Shown here: piece after piece, positions 36,001 through 52,782 of the stretch
Numbering within the stretch: position 1 is the first letter of the stretch
Layout: the number at the start of each line of letters is the position of its first letter
From: Phascolomyces articulosus
Taxonomy: Eukaryota > Mucoromycota > Mucoromycetes > Mucorales > Lichtheimiaceae
Reading direction: 5' to 3'
Assembly: GCA_025677815.1 (NCBI GenBank)
Contig: JAIXMP010000012.1
Coordinates: 930,001-994,000 of the forward strand
DNA: 64,000 nt
Notes under the pieces: generated by a model
Seen by the model: only the letters and a program-made list of their open reading frames with translations
Database searches by the model: none
What the model was told of the DNA's origin: nothing
Program-made: the position numbers and the translations under genes

Positions 36001-38100
36001 ATGTGTCTTTATTTTTTTTCTTTCTATGGTAAGAAAGTGTCATCATTGGAGGATGAAATTGCCAATCAAGGAAAAACTGTATGCTCTTTTTATTTTTTTA
36101 TTTTTTGGTATATTATATAATGCAGCATCATTCAGTAATGCTGATTCTCTTCAAGATTTAATATTTTTTTTTGTATAAGAAAAAAAATGAAGAAGAGATA
36201 TATAATCTTCTATTGTATGATACTGACATTTGCCATACTCTTTTCTTCAATATTATAGAAGAAACTTTAAAATTTAAGAAAAATAGTAAAAAGAGAGAAA
36301 AACAAAAGTGGACCTTCTGTTATTATTTTGTCGTATTATCAAGTGCAACAACAACGATATCTAGTCCTTGTGAACACACAGCAGTCAAAAAGTGAACATT
36401 TGTAGAAGTAGGACGGCGACCCGCAATGATTAAGTGCCAAAGAAGCATGACTACGTCATATCTATTATGAAACAATAAGTAGTGTCATTGAATTAAACTG
36501 AATCTATATGTTTTTCATCATTACTTTCGTCAGTTGCCGCCGCACAACAAGAGTAGCCATTTGATGATTTGCTGTAGTAGTTATATCACTATCTAGGGTG
36601 TATTTAATCTCATCTTCAAAATGCTGCATAATGCTGTTAGTAAGAGCTTTTATATATCATCCTTACACGTATATAACTGGATCCAAATCGTTGATATTGC
36701 ATCCACATGTTGACACATTCTATGTACATCGTGAACAAGTGTTGCCACGACTTGAAGCCCTCAACGGGCAGCTGAAAGACACAACCAAGAAATACGGGGC
36801 TTGAACAGAACAGCAACAGGCATTGTGCTGACGTTCGATGCAGATCATAATGGTTATCAAATGAAAGAAATACCCTCTGTCGTTTACTTCTCTTCATCAT
36901 TATAGTTCCAAAGTATTCTTTTTTTTTTTTTTAGTATATACATTTCCAACCAAACCAATATGTCTTCCTACGCCATACTGAGTTTTTCTTCGTACATGAT
37001 GACAAAAAGTATATATAAAGAATGGGACTATACATATTACACATTACTATATGTAATCCATACTAGACTTTTAAATATCGAGATAACGGACCAAAATTCT
37101 TTAGATCAGTCTTTTTGAGGTCACTATCAGGTATTACAACATTGATAATGAGGATGGAAATTCAGCACCCAGTAATAATTTACGGCATACACATATTCTC
37201 CGTTATTACAATTGCTCAATTATTTTATAGAATCGATCATTTTGTTCCTCCTTTGACTGATTCATATGGAAAGATACTTGAAGAAAAGAAACAATGATTC
37301 TACTACTAATTTTCACTCGTATCCAAAATAGAGGATGATAGACTGGGAGGGGGACAAGATATAAAATCTACAACAAGTGATCATTTACACAAAATCGACC
37401 CTTTTAGCTTGGTTATTATACCACAATTTTTTGGTATGAAAATAGCATCGAACATGATCGGGCTGATAATCCACATTTTCAGTTTTTTTTTTTTTTTTTT
37501 TTTTTTCATTATTTTGTTAGCAACTCATATCATGGTTATCAAGTGAATCAACTGTGTATTATCCTAATGCTGTTTTTCATATTCAATGATTTTTGATTTT
37601 TAATAAAGTCACCGATTTTGTACTCGTTATATTTTCCACTGTCGGTTATTTCTTTTCCCTATCGGTTATTTTGTAAGTACAATAACAATGTCACACATCA
37701 AAGAGGTTATTTAACCACTCCTGCAGTAATAGCTGATTCATTATATTTATCATATTGAATTGTACTTGTGAACTGAAATCATATCCTTGGCTATTTCCTC
37801 CACTTCGTTCTATACGAAACCAACCACGATAACACTACTTTTTAAAGTTGAAGACAAATGATAACTCGCTTATCGTACTATATACCAAAATAGTTGAATG
37901 TCTTTCAAATAATTTGTCATATATGATTCATCCGCCGGTTCAAGGAGGAGTCAACATCTTTTGTGATACTGTTTTCATTTTTGGACGAAAACATATTGCT
38001 CCAATACTTGTCGTCAATATTCAACAGCAAGGATAAATTGTTCAAAATTCGATATCTTATGGTATTCATAGAGCGTGAGAAATCATTTTATAATACACTT
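33001..38100. other. Possible decayed coding fragments, unassigned
   Basis: This part of the gene-poor region has noticeably less simple repeat and several short plus-strand stretches with protein-like composition: WYPLNGTHLFIAKPFVADLK near 33205, YYGGQAHGTIFEFHFWLNDF near 33375, IRSVNLEKKIDNVMVLNSFT and HGFIAAEDYEKKIVRN at 35190-35325, VVLHEESGPVVVRLMKRTGH near 35840, HVDTFYVHREQVLPRLEALN near 36710, and an FCDTVFIFGRKHIAPILVVN segment at 37960-38020. They lie in different frames with stops between them and no convincing intron junctions that join them. They may be relics of one or more genes or mobile elements. I recognise none. Confidence 0.3.
37483..37506. repeat. Poly-T run of 24
   Basis: An uninterrupted T run; another of 23 lies at 34400-34422. 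Either could be the tail of an old retroposed sequence or a replication-slippage product. Confidence 0.9.
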
Positions 38101-39741
38101 TATTTTCTTTATGATAAGAACGTATGGTAATAATTTGACCCATTTTATTTCATTTGCTATGTAAGGGCAGGTTCTTTTACCTTTTGTACAACAAAATAGA
38201 TTCTTACTACGACATACTGTGTATTTTTTTTTAAAAGGTAGAACCCTCTTTCCGTACTTATCGAATTGTTGATACGTATGAAAATATGTAGATATTCTTC
38301 TTCTTCTATAATAATTATTAGATTATTTCTATACATAATTCTTTGATTTTCATAAGCACGGAAGAAACAATGATAAAATTCAATTTTTAAAAAGAAGAAG
38401 AGTAGTAAAAAAGAAAGGAAAAAAAAAAAAAAAAACTTTATCAATAATTAAGCGGCTATTATCCAACTCATCAGCACCATGTGCTTCAGGGATATAGTCA
38501 TAATAATAATAAAAAAATAGAATAATGGTGGCGCGCTAGATTGGGATGCGCCAGAATATTATTGTAATAGTAAGGAATGGGGAGCACGCAACAATTGAAC
38601 TCAATTGTCTACACTAAATATGGTTATCGATAATTCCAGTGCTGTCGTACAAAAACAAGGGAAAGAATATTAACCAGATATATTCATCATCATCCTCTTC
38701 TTCTCGTTGTAGTTGTTGTTGTCGTTGTAGTAGTAGTAGTAGCGATTATAAGTATAGTAAATACAAGATCAAAAAGTCAAGTGGTCATGATGACCTACTA
38801 ACTTCTTTATTCTTCTCATTCATTTTATAATGATAGTGGTGTATATACCATCAATGATCATACGCTTTGGGGTTTTTCTTCATCATTTTTATCATCGCTT
38901 TTCCTAAAGTAGTAGTAAGTAGTAGTAAGTAGTAGTAGTAGTTTTCTTCTCTTCCATCCAAATGATTATCTAACTTGTTTTTAGTATTATAATGTACATA
39001 TGATTGAAGGTGATGGTGTCAACATTCACGATTATGGCTACGCAAAAAAAAAAAAAAACTAAGGGGACCATGTGGTATATTAAATTATGCATTCATTATT
39101 ATTACGTACCCATCATTATCACAGCACTCTGAAAATCCTATTCCTATGACCTTTTTTTCCCCTTATCACCTGGTTTTTATATATAATATTGTTGCCAGGA
39201 CCAAGAGAATGAATGGGGGGTCAGTGCGCTCACATATCTCTTTGAAAGAAAGTTTTTAAAAAAAGAGGTAATAAGAACAACTTTATCTATTCCACTACTT
39301 ATATAGACTACTATAATGATTACTTTTATTAAGAATAATAATAAAAAAAGGACACCACCTGAATCTGCCAAATTGAAACAATTCGTCATGGACGAAATAA
39401 AAAAAAAGGTTAAAAAATAAGAATTGAACCTACTACGTAATACTTTTTTTTCCCTCTCTTTTTTTTTAATATTATAATGCACTGCTTTATTTTGCAGGAA
39501 TGCATTACTTCTCCGCTACTCTTCTCAATCATTCAGCATTATTTAAACCCGCAACCATCAAAATACTTTACATTGATAGGATGAAATAAAAAAAAATGAT
39601 GCCACTACGCATTTTATAACATGCACGGACCAAATTCTTGCTTAAAACCGGTTTTGTTAATTGTCATGTGTCTTGTTCAAATGATGAAAAAAAGTGCCCT
39701 TTTTTTACTTTCCTAATGCAACAACTCCGTAAAAAAAAGTG
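38101..39741. other. Intergenic, promoter side of second bHLH gene
   Basis: No supported gene. Simple repeats include AGT/GTA runs near 38725-38745 and 38905-38940. From 39770 the sequence becomes pyrimidine-rich (CTCTTTTTCACTTTCTCTTTTTC), the likely 5' leader of the bHLH gene that starts at 39882. Confidence 0.55.
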
Positions 39742-39750
39742 TATAAAAAA
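39742..39750 (+). promoter_or_regulatory. TATA box of second bHLH gene
   Basis: TATAAAAAA lies about 130 bases before the ATG at 39882 and 25-40 bases before a pyrimidine-rich leader, the usual position for a fungal TATA element. Confidence 0.5.
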
Positions 39751-39881
39751 ATTATACTTTATCGTTCTCCATTTCGTTCTCTTTTTCACTTTCTCTTTTT
39801 CTTTTTCACACACACATAAACATCTTTATCTTTACTGCTACTATTACTATTTATCCCATTAAACACATTTGATTAAAAAAA

Positions 39882-40479
39882 ATGACACAAAGGAAACTAC
39901 GTAATCCAACGGCCTACCATTTACTTGCTACGCAACAAGATCAACCATCTTCACAATGGCATCAACAACAACAGCAACAACAACAACAACAAGATGATTT
40001 CTCATTGGAAGAAGATAATTATTTATCACCATTACATGATTTTGATGATTTGGATTATAAACAAGGAGTACCTCACCCATTTACAAGTAGTGGTCATAAT
40101 AATAATAATAATAATCCTCATCATGTACCTACTCATCCACCTCCACCTTCCATGGATTATCAACATCATGGTGGTCTTGTTTCTTCTTCAAATAATCATC
40201 ATCAACATAATAATAATGAAGAATCCCCTTCTGAATATTCATTTGCTTCTTCATCCCCTTCCCGACGATGGCCTCCTTTTCCCATGTCCGCACCGGCAGA
40301 AATCGGATTTAATGATTTTTATTCCACTTCTTCAGGTCATATGAACCCGGGTGCCTTGGCATTACAGCCACAACCACCACACCATGGTAGTTTGCAGGAT
40401 GATTATGCTGTCCAAATGAAGTAAGTGAAAATGGAGGAAAAACAAATAAGAACGACAAAGTTACGGGGGTTCACTCATC

Positions 40480-40510
<31 letters not shown>

Positions 40511-41066
40511 TTTGTTTTAGTTTACAAATGATGATGGAAAAAAAGAGACGAAGACGCGAGTCGCACAATGCTGGTATGTTATTTTTTTATTATTGTTATT
40601 GTTTTTTTTTTCAAATATAAATATAAATATATCTATATATATATAATTGGAGCCCATTGTGAAAAGTAGTCATATGATTGCATTATAAACTTCGAAAAGG
40701 AGAAGGGAAGAGGGGGGGAAGGAGAAAAAAAGGAGAAAAGAGAGAGAGATGTAGAATTATTACACACAGACATAAAAAAATATCCCTTCATTATTCATAC
40801 ATATTTATTTAATATGATGTTATGTAGTGGAACGACGACGACGAGAAAATATCAATGAAAGAATTCAGGAACTGGGTACCCTTTTACCAGAACACATGTT
40901 GGATGAATGTAGTAGTAATAGTGCAGGTGGAACCGGGAATAAACCAAATAAAGGTCATATTCTTCGTAAATCTGTTGAGCATATTAAATTGCTGCAACAT
41001 GACGTATCTAATTATCGACAACGTATCAGAGATTTGGAAGTCATTTTAGCAAAATATCAACAATAA
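39882..41066 (+). CDS. bHLH transcription factor, class B
   Basis: Exons 39882-40420, 40521-40573 and 40828-41066 give 276 residues. The first 180 residues are disordered with Gln, Asn and His runs. The basic region (KKRRRRESHNAVERRRRENI, about residues 187-206) has the His-Glu-Arg spacing of CACGTG-binding factors. The helix-loop-helix has an enlarged loop (CSSNSAGGTGNKPNKGH) before HILRKSVEHIKLL, and ends in a short leucine-containing coil (NYRQRIRDLEVILAKYQQ). The middle exon is only 53 bases and the second intron (254 bases) interrupts the basic region between HNA and VERRRR. An ATT repeat at 40481-40511 lies in intron 1. It is not a close copy of the bHLH protein at 4015-7288 outside the domain. 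Likely nuclear; targets unknown. Confidence 0.9.
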
Positions 41067-41655
41067 TAATGCATACTACCCATCACCATCATCCAACAGC
41101 ATGAATGTTTATATTATTCTTTTATTATTATCTATTATTTATCCACACCCAACCATATACACCCCCCCCTTTTTTTTGTTGTATCATAACAATTATTTCT
41201 TCTATAAGTTATATCAACCTCTATATTTTAATACCCAAAGACCAATAGTATCCTTCTTCTTTTAACAACCTATCCTAAAGCCCCCCTTTTGTATATTTCC
41301 TTCCAGTTGTTTTCTTTTCTTTTTTCATACTCGTTTTTCATTTTTGTTTATATAACTATATAACTATATATTATTTATATTTATAATAATATGAGAGCAT
41401 GGATCATCTTTTATCATAAGTTTGGGTGGTTGTCTAAGTGATAACGGGAAAGGGAAAAGGAAAACTATAAAGACAAGTGGAAAAAAAGAAGAAACGATAC
41501 ATAAAAAAATGGTGTAGATGGGGATTTTTTGTAACGTATAAATGCGTGTGTTTTTTGGGAAATCAAAAGTAACGTAATTTTTAGAAAGGAAAGGTATTAT
41601 GGTACGAGTGAGAATGTAAATGAGTTTTGGTGTTTTACAATAGGTTTATAATAAT
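41067..41655. other. Convergent 3' flanks of bHLH and acetyltransferase genes
   Basis: The plus-strand bHLH gene ends at 41066 and the minus-strand carnitine acetyltransferase ends at 41656. The 590 bases between them are AT-rich and hold presumably both 3' untranslated regions. No gene is seen. Confidence 0.6.
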
Positions 41656-44296
41656 TTACAACTTGGCTTGAGCATCGAGTTCAGAAGACAAAAGTTCACC
41701 GAGTTCGTTAGCAGCATCTTCAAGACATTGCTTAAAGTGGAAAGTACCATTGACATGCTTCTTGCCATGAACTTCCAAATCCTTGACACTGGCGACATTG
41801 AATTGCAAAGCATTCTTCTTGATCATGTAAGCACAACCGAAACCGTCATTGACGACTTGACCCCAACCATAACCATCAAAGTGTTCCGAAGACAATTGAG
41901 AAGTGGAAAGATACCAATGTTGAGAGTAAGCATAGTTAGGATCTTGGAAAAGAGCAGGGGCTTCTTCACCAGGTTGCAATGTCTTCTTCAAACCAAACAA
42001 GTGACGATCGACACCATGAGCGTTGACACAGTCACCCATGTAAGCACCTTGAGCCTTCAAAGCAGCACGGAAGGCAGCAATCTTGTCTTCACGAGAGACA
42101 TTGATATTTTCCATGGCTTTACAGAAAGCAACAGATTCTTCAGTGACGGAACGAGCAGTTTCAGTACGACCACGTTGGAATTTACGGGTTTGAGCGGATT
42201 CATAAGTAGGGCGGGAAGTACCAAACATCTTGTAATAAGCCAATTGAATGACCATTTGAGTGTAACCATCAGGAGAAGCCTTGAATTTCTTGATCTTGTC
42301 CTTACCATAAGCTTGATAAGCCAAGACGGTCAATTCGTGGTTATTGATCAAAGTATCAAAGTTGGTTTGAGCAGATTGAATGCTTTGTTGAAGAGAATCA
42401 TTCAGTTGGAAGTTCAATTCGGAAGGTTGAGGCAAGTTACCACGGATTTCTTCAGCACCATGGTTAACAGTACCACGGTTCAAACTATCAGTGACATATT
42501 CGTTCAAACGACAAGTGGCAGTACCATCCATACAAGAGTGTTCACCATTGAAACCGGCCTTGCCGTTTTCAAAGACAATGAATTGAAGAGGCTTATCAAA
42601 GAAACGGTTGCTACCGTTACCGTGCCAGCAAGCACGGGAACCTTCGTCACGGGTCACGGGGCTAGCATCATCTAAACAGACAACAAAGGAAGCCGATTCA
42701 ATTTGTTCTAATAATTTCTTGTTCTCGGGGTTGGCAGCCAACAAAGCATCGCGGTACTATTATTATTATTTTTTTTTTGTTGGATGTTAATTTTTATTGT
42801 TTTTTTTTAGAGTTGCGTTTCAGTTTGTTGTTTGATGGTTGTGTGTGTATGTTTTTTTTCCCATGATATACAAATTTAAAATGTGGGGTATAATTCCGTA
42901 TAACCCCGCTTTTAAGATTTCAAGATCCATTTCCATTCTTCCCATCACTTTTTTTTTCTACTAATTGAAAATGAAACACATCTAATTTACCTCAGTCCAG
43001 TTATCTCTGTTTTCAGTGGTCAAGGCACCAATGGCAGGACCTTGTTCAGTACCAGCATTTTCAATGACACGTTCAAATTGTTGTTGCAATTCATTGGTCG
43101 ATAATTGTTGACCATTGTGAACGGTATCAATGACATAGAACTTGTTCTTACGAATAGCCACAACATGGGTATGTTGAGCAGGATCATAAGCGATTTCAAT
43201 ATCGGCAGGCTTCTTTGGAATACGGCAGTTATTGAACATGAACTTGTAAGAGTCCATACACATGGGTTCACCCTTTGCATATTCGGGTTCAAGTGTCTTC
43301 CTATTTTTCCCGGACAATAGATGAATAAATTTATGCTAAATTTCCAACCTTTGAACCTTTTTTTTTATGAAAATTATACCCAAAATTATCTCCTATTTCC
43401 TCCTATTTATTTTTTCTCCACACACACTCCCCAACAATCATAGATCCATCCATCACCAAAAAAAAAACACTTTGATAAAAAAAAACGCCCAAAGTGTTTT
43501 TATTTGTGTGTTTCTGATTGATAGATTGGGATGGATCTATCATTGTTGTTTTTGCAAAAAAAAAAAATAAACAAACCCCTCCTTTTTTTTTTCTTAGAAC
43601 CAAAACATGTAAACAATAAGAAAAACTTACTCTACAACTTGTTTCTTGAATTCAAGGGCAGCTGTAGTGATAGCAGCAGCACGTTGAGCGGGCAACTTGC
43701 GCAACTTATCGTCCTTGTAATAAAAGAAATAACTGACATAAATGACGACAGGATCACGATAACCCATATAAGCAGCTTCCAACCACCATTCATCCAACCA
43801 ATTCACAACTTGAGGATTGCTAGCATGTTTGACTAAACGTTCTTGAAGTTTGGCACCCATACCACTAGTTTGGAATTCTTGTACAGCAGCTTCAGTACGC
43901 TTATATTCTTCTTCACTAACCACAGCCTTGACAGATTTCAAGTATTTGGCCATAGTAGCACCTAAAGCAGGGACAGGTAATTTGGGCAAATTATTTTGGT
44001 AACGAAGCATAGGTCCAGGTGCACTAGTATCCAAAGGTGTCTTTGGCACAGGTTGAGCTGAGGCCATGCCACGACGGAAAGCCATTGTGGTAGACTATGT
44101 AGGGAGGAAGGGGTGAGTGAGTATTGTTTTATACTATTTTTTTTTTGAACTAGTGGATCATTGTTCATAACAATGAAGATCTTGCTTTGAAATGAATACA
44201 CTCGTTGACAATGAGAAGAAGAATAAAGATACTTACAGGACGAGGAGCAGTAGCAAATCTAGCTACGTTTCGGAGACCAAGAGCACGAATAGACAT
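41656..44296 (-). CDS. CAT2: Carnitine O-acetyltransferase, dual-targeted
   Basis: Exons (minus) 44296-44237, 44094-43631, 43300-42991 and 42756-41656 encode 644 residues. It transfers acetyl groups between CoA and carnitine for the acetyl shuttle. The choline/carnitine acyltransferase pattern is clear: LPKLPVPALGATMAKYL, WLDEWWLEAAYMGYRDPVV, YKFMFNNCRIPKKPAD, NRDNWTEYRDALL, the catalytic His351 in GFNGEHSCMDGTA, and the STS and GYGWGQVVNDGFGCAYM blocks. Exon 1 encodes a basic, amphipathic leader (MSIRALGLRNVARFATA), a likely mitochondrial presequence. The protein ends in AKL, a peroxisomal targeting signal type 1. A second Met (residue 24, MAFRRGMASAQ) starts just inside exon 2. The layout matches yeast Cat2, which uses two starts to reach both organelles. 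A long antisense open frame opposite exon 4 is a shadow of this gene. Confidence 0.95.
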
Positions 44297-45447
44297 AATA
44301 TATTATAGGTTGGATGAAATAGAAAAAGAAAAAAAAAGGAGAAGGGTTAAAGAAGAAGAAGAGGGAATAAAAAGGATGAAACATTGCAACCGAGAATTAA
44401 ATAAGCAACTTTTCAAATAGACAACTCACAAAAATCAAAACTCAGATTTTGCTGACACTGCGATTTATAAAAAAAAAAGTGGGGAGCAAAAAAAAAAAAA
44501 ACAGGGCAATGTGTTACCTTTGATTTCTTTAGTCATTCAATCCCTAATTTTCAATATTTTTACCGGTTGATCTCACATTGGGAGGCTAATACAGTAATTT
44601 AAAGTTCCTTTTAGCAGAATATTTTTATTACGTTATATAGAAACATAAATATGTCATTATTGTTATTATTTTTAATAAATAATTCATATTTATAGGATGA
44701 CACATCGTCAATCCATTCTATCAAATGACCCTATCTTTTATTTGACATTTATAAACCTTTTGTTACCATGCCTTTTTTTTTTGTGGATTGATCAAGATTA
44801 TCTTGTCTCTCTCAGCAAACACATTACACCCCCCAACAAACAAAAAAAAAACTTATTTCACATGCGGATAGAAATGAATATATCAATATATAAAATTAAG
44901 AAGACAAAAGAGATATATTATTATCGTTATTGGTTTGTGTGTTTGTGTGAGTGGTTTTTTTGTCTACGCCAAAAGAAGAGAAGAGAAAAAAAAGAATAAA
45001 AAAGAAAAGAAAAAGAGGTATATAGCTTGGACGTCGTTTGTAAAAAAAAAAAAGGGAGGGGGAGAGGGGGAGAGAAGAGTTTAAAGTGATATAAGTTTAG
45101 AGGTAAGATCAATCGTTTTTCCTAACTTTACCCCCAAACTCCTTAACTCGGAATATAAAATAAAAAGGAAAGGAATATATAAAGAAGAAAGATTATACAG
45201 GAAGAAAGAGAAAAAATATAAAGAAGTACGTTGTGTGTGTGTGTGAAGTAGTTAAGAGAGAAAAAAAAGGGGGAAGAAGAATGATACAGTCAGACCAATA
45301 CATGTGTATGTGGGTATATAATATTTATAATCATCACAACACATCGTTATTTTTTTTTAGATAGAAAGAGATTTTTTTTAAACAAAAAAAAAATGAAAAG
45401 GATCAAATTAAGGTAGTTAAAAAAAGATATAAAAGAAGAAGGAAGAA
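44297..45447. other. Intergenic between acetyltransferase and LIS1
   Basis: It contains the promoter of the minus-strand acetyltransferase gene (right of 44297) and the 3' flank of LIS1. It has purine-rich runs near 44320-44370 and 44985-45090. No supported gene. Confidence 0.55.
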
Positions 45448-47325
45448 TTATCGACATTGCCAGATCTTGACAGTTTGATCTACACTTCCTGTAGCCACTA
45501 CTGGACTAATATGACAGTAGCTATATATATATATATATAAAAGACTCGCTATGTAAATAAAGAGATATATTGATAGATAGATAAAAGAAGAAGAAAAGAC
45601 ACTTACGATATGCAAGTAACAAAGTGATCATGCGCTTCCAAAGTTTTCATGCAGCGACCCGTTTTCAAATCCCAAATCTTGATGGTCTTATCATCGGAAG
45701 CACTCAACAAGTATTTACCACTTGGATGGACAACTAATCCACGTACCCAATTGTCATGTCCAATAAATGTATGCAACATTTGTCCACTGCTATCCCATAC
45801 CTTGATCGTTTTATCTCTTGATCCTGTGATCACATAACGTCCTGGTTGACCTTGATCCTTTGATTTACTCTATCATTTCATCATATATTAATGATTGCTG
45901 GTTGATGCGAACTATTGATACTAAAAAACTGTCTTTACCTCATCACCAATCAATTCTTGAATATATTGATATGCATTATTGGGTACAAAGATGGCGCATT
46001 CTACAACATGTTCATGACCACGTAATTCAATCTTGGATTCTCCTGTTTGCGTATCCCAAAGTCGTGCTGTCTATAAAGTTGAACATGGAATATGATTAGA
46101 TGACATGGAGATGAAAAGCAATGGAGAAAAATAACAATCTATTTTTTTTTTACCTGATCATTAGAGGATGTCACAAGTAATCGACCATCTTCGCTGGGTA
46201 CTACTGATCGGACCCATTCCAAATGACCTGTATATGTCTTTGTACAATACCCCGAAGCAAATTCCCAAATCTTGATTGACTTGTCTCTTGAAGCACTCAC
46301 AATCTTATCACCCGAAGGTAAAAAGGCCACCGAAGAGACTGAATGGTCATGACCATATAGAGTCTTAATACATTTATATTCATTATTGACATCCCAGACT
46401 TTAATGGTCAAATCAGCTGAACAAGAAACAAGATAATTGCCCTTGGGATCAAACGATAAATCTTGCACTGCTTTGGTATGACCCTTTAAAGTACATTCGA
46501 AATCGCCTGATTCATAATCCCAAATCTTTATTGTCGTATCTTCTGAAGCCGAAGCCAAGATTTGATACACAGGATGAAACGCCACACGTGTAATAGGATT
46601 ACGATGGCCTGTTAAATCATGTTTTTCAGGTGGTCGAGGAATCCAATCCACCGAGCTAGTTTGTTTACGTACAGGTGCATTGTTCAGTTCATCTTGCATT
46701 TGGTTGGCTTTATTTTCTAAATCCATAATCTATATATTTTTATACCATGAAATGAAAAAGTAAAAAAAAAAAAAAGTATATCAGTATATGCATTCATTGA
46801 TCGAAATCACTTCATTTTATATCTTGGCAAAAAAAAAGATAAAGTTATATATTTACCTTCTTTTGTAATCGAATCACAGAAGTCCATTTTTTTTCAAGAA
46901 GACCAGCATATTTTGCTTTCGGATCGGAAACGAAGTCTTCATTCTGAGTCTCGTTTTTAAGTGCACTGAACGATTCTGAAAATCCGCTTGCGTTCAAATA
47001 GTCGAGGATGGCTTTGTGTCTATATTTTATTTTTTTATTAGTATTAGAAAAATGAAGAACAAAAAAAAAGGTTTGTAATGTCAAATAAAAAAGGTTTTCT
47101 ACTTCTTTTCTTTTTTTATAGTACTGACTTTTGCCACATCCATAGTTGTTTTATCTACTTTATCTTTTTTCTCCTCCTCTCCCCCCCTTTCTTGTAGTAG
47201 TAGTGGAACTCCCCAAAAAAAGAAAAACCCCAAAAAACAACCCATTTCATGGAATAATGAATGAAATATAATTATTATTTTACTTACAGCTCATCCCTCT
47301 GACGTTCAGATAGGATGGTAGTCAT
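45448..47325 (-). CDS. PAC1: LIS1/PAC1 nuclear distribution protein
   Basis: Exons (minus) 47325-47288, 47019-46857, 46729-46154, 46070-45939, 45869-45607 and 45520-45448 give 414 residues, the usual length for the family. The N-terminus holds a LisH dimerisation motif ([18 protein letters not shown]), then a coiled coil ([17 protein letters not shown]) and seven WD40 repeats, for example [12 protein letters not shown]...[52 protein letters not shown] and a final [14 protein letters not shown]1/PAC1 binds cytoplasmic dynein with NudE and is needed for nuclear migration and retrograde transport along hyphae. The first exon is only 38 bases. The final 73-base exon was located from the closing WD repeat. 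Just upstream of the ATG is a T/A palindrome. Confidence 0.95.
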
Positions 47326-48123
47326 TTTTTTTAAAAAAAAAGATGAGATTAATGAAGAAACCGCGAGATTGAAAAATGAAAAAAAGGCGGGGAGACAGAA
47401 AGAGTGTAAGAAAAAAAAAAAAAAAAAAAAAGAAGAGGAGAGGAGAACAGAAGAGAAAAAAAAAACTTGGCTTGCTTTTTTGCTCCGGTTGCCGAGTGTT
47501 GTTACGCTTGTTTTTTTTTGAGTTACACTTATGCTTTTAAGAAAAAAAAGAGGCGCTGGTGCCTGTTTTTTTTTAAAAAAAAAAGGCGGATCTCGAAATT
47601 TATTTATCCAATCATCGTCAAGATGAACTATGTCCACATGACCCTCTATGTTTTTTATATATATGTTAATATGGAATAGATAGATATAAAGTGAAAAACC
47701 ATTCCCAAAAATAATATAATAATAATATAATAATATAATAATAATAAAGAAGTCCATTTTTTTTTGTTTTTTAAAAAAAAGAAGAAAGGTGGAGATCGAT
47801 GTTGTGTGTGAGAGTGAGTGAGTGTAAAAAAAAAAGTTATCGATTTTTTTTTTTGGTAAAAACGAAAAACAAAAAAAAGGGAAAAAAAAAGTAAAAGAAG
47901 AAGTGGGTAAGATAAAAACAAGTATGAAGATAATATACTATATAATATATATGGAGAAGAAAGATGTGTTTGTGTGTGTGGTTGTTATGTTATGTGTAAA
48001 GCGAGTGTGAGTGTGAGTGTGAGTGTATGTATGTTTTGTGTGTGTAAAGAGGTCATTTTTGTTTGTTTTTTTTTAGAAAAAAGATAAAGAAGTAGTAGTA
48101 CTAAATATAAAAAGTAGTATAGT
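47326..48123. other. Intergenic, LIS1 promoter and Pkc1 3' flank
   Basis: About 800 bases of low-complexity DNA with long A and T runs, including T/A palindromes at 47325-47341 and 47566-47584, and a GTGAGT repeat near 48003-48025. The open frames on both strands here are homopolymer artefacts. Confidence 0.6.

Positions 48124-52782
<4,659 letters not shown>

Noticed and set aside
41668..42675. 335-residue plus-strand open frame
   Set aside because: It lies exactly opposite exon 4 of the carnitine acetyltransferase, whose family identity is certain; it is an antisense shadow.
47284..47921. Open frames of 68-157 residues on both strands
   Set aside because: They are produced by long A and T runs; only the first twelve codons of LIS1 in this stretch are real.
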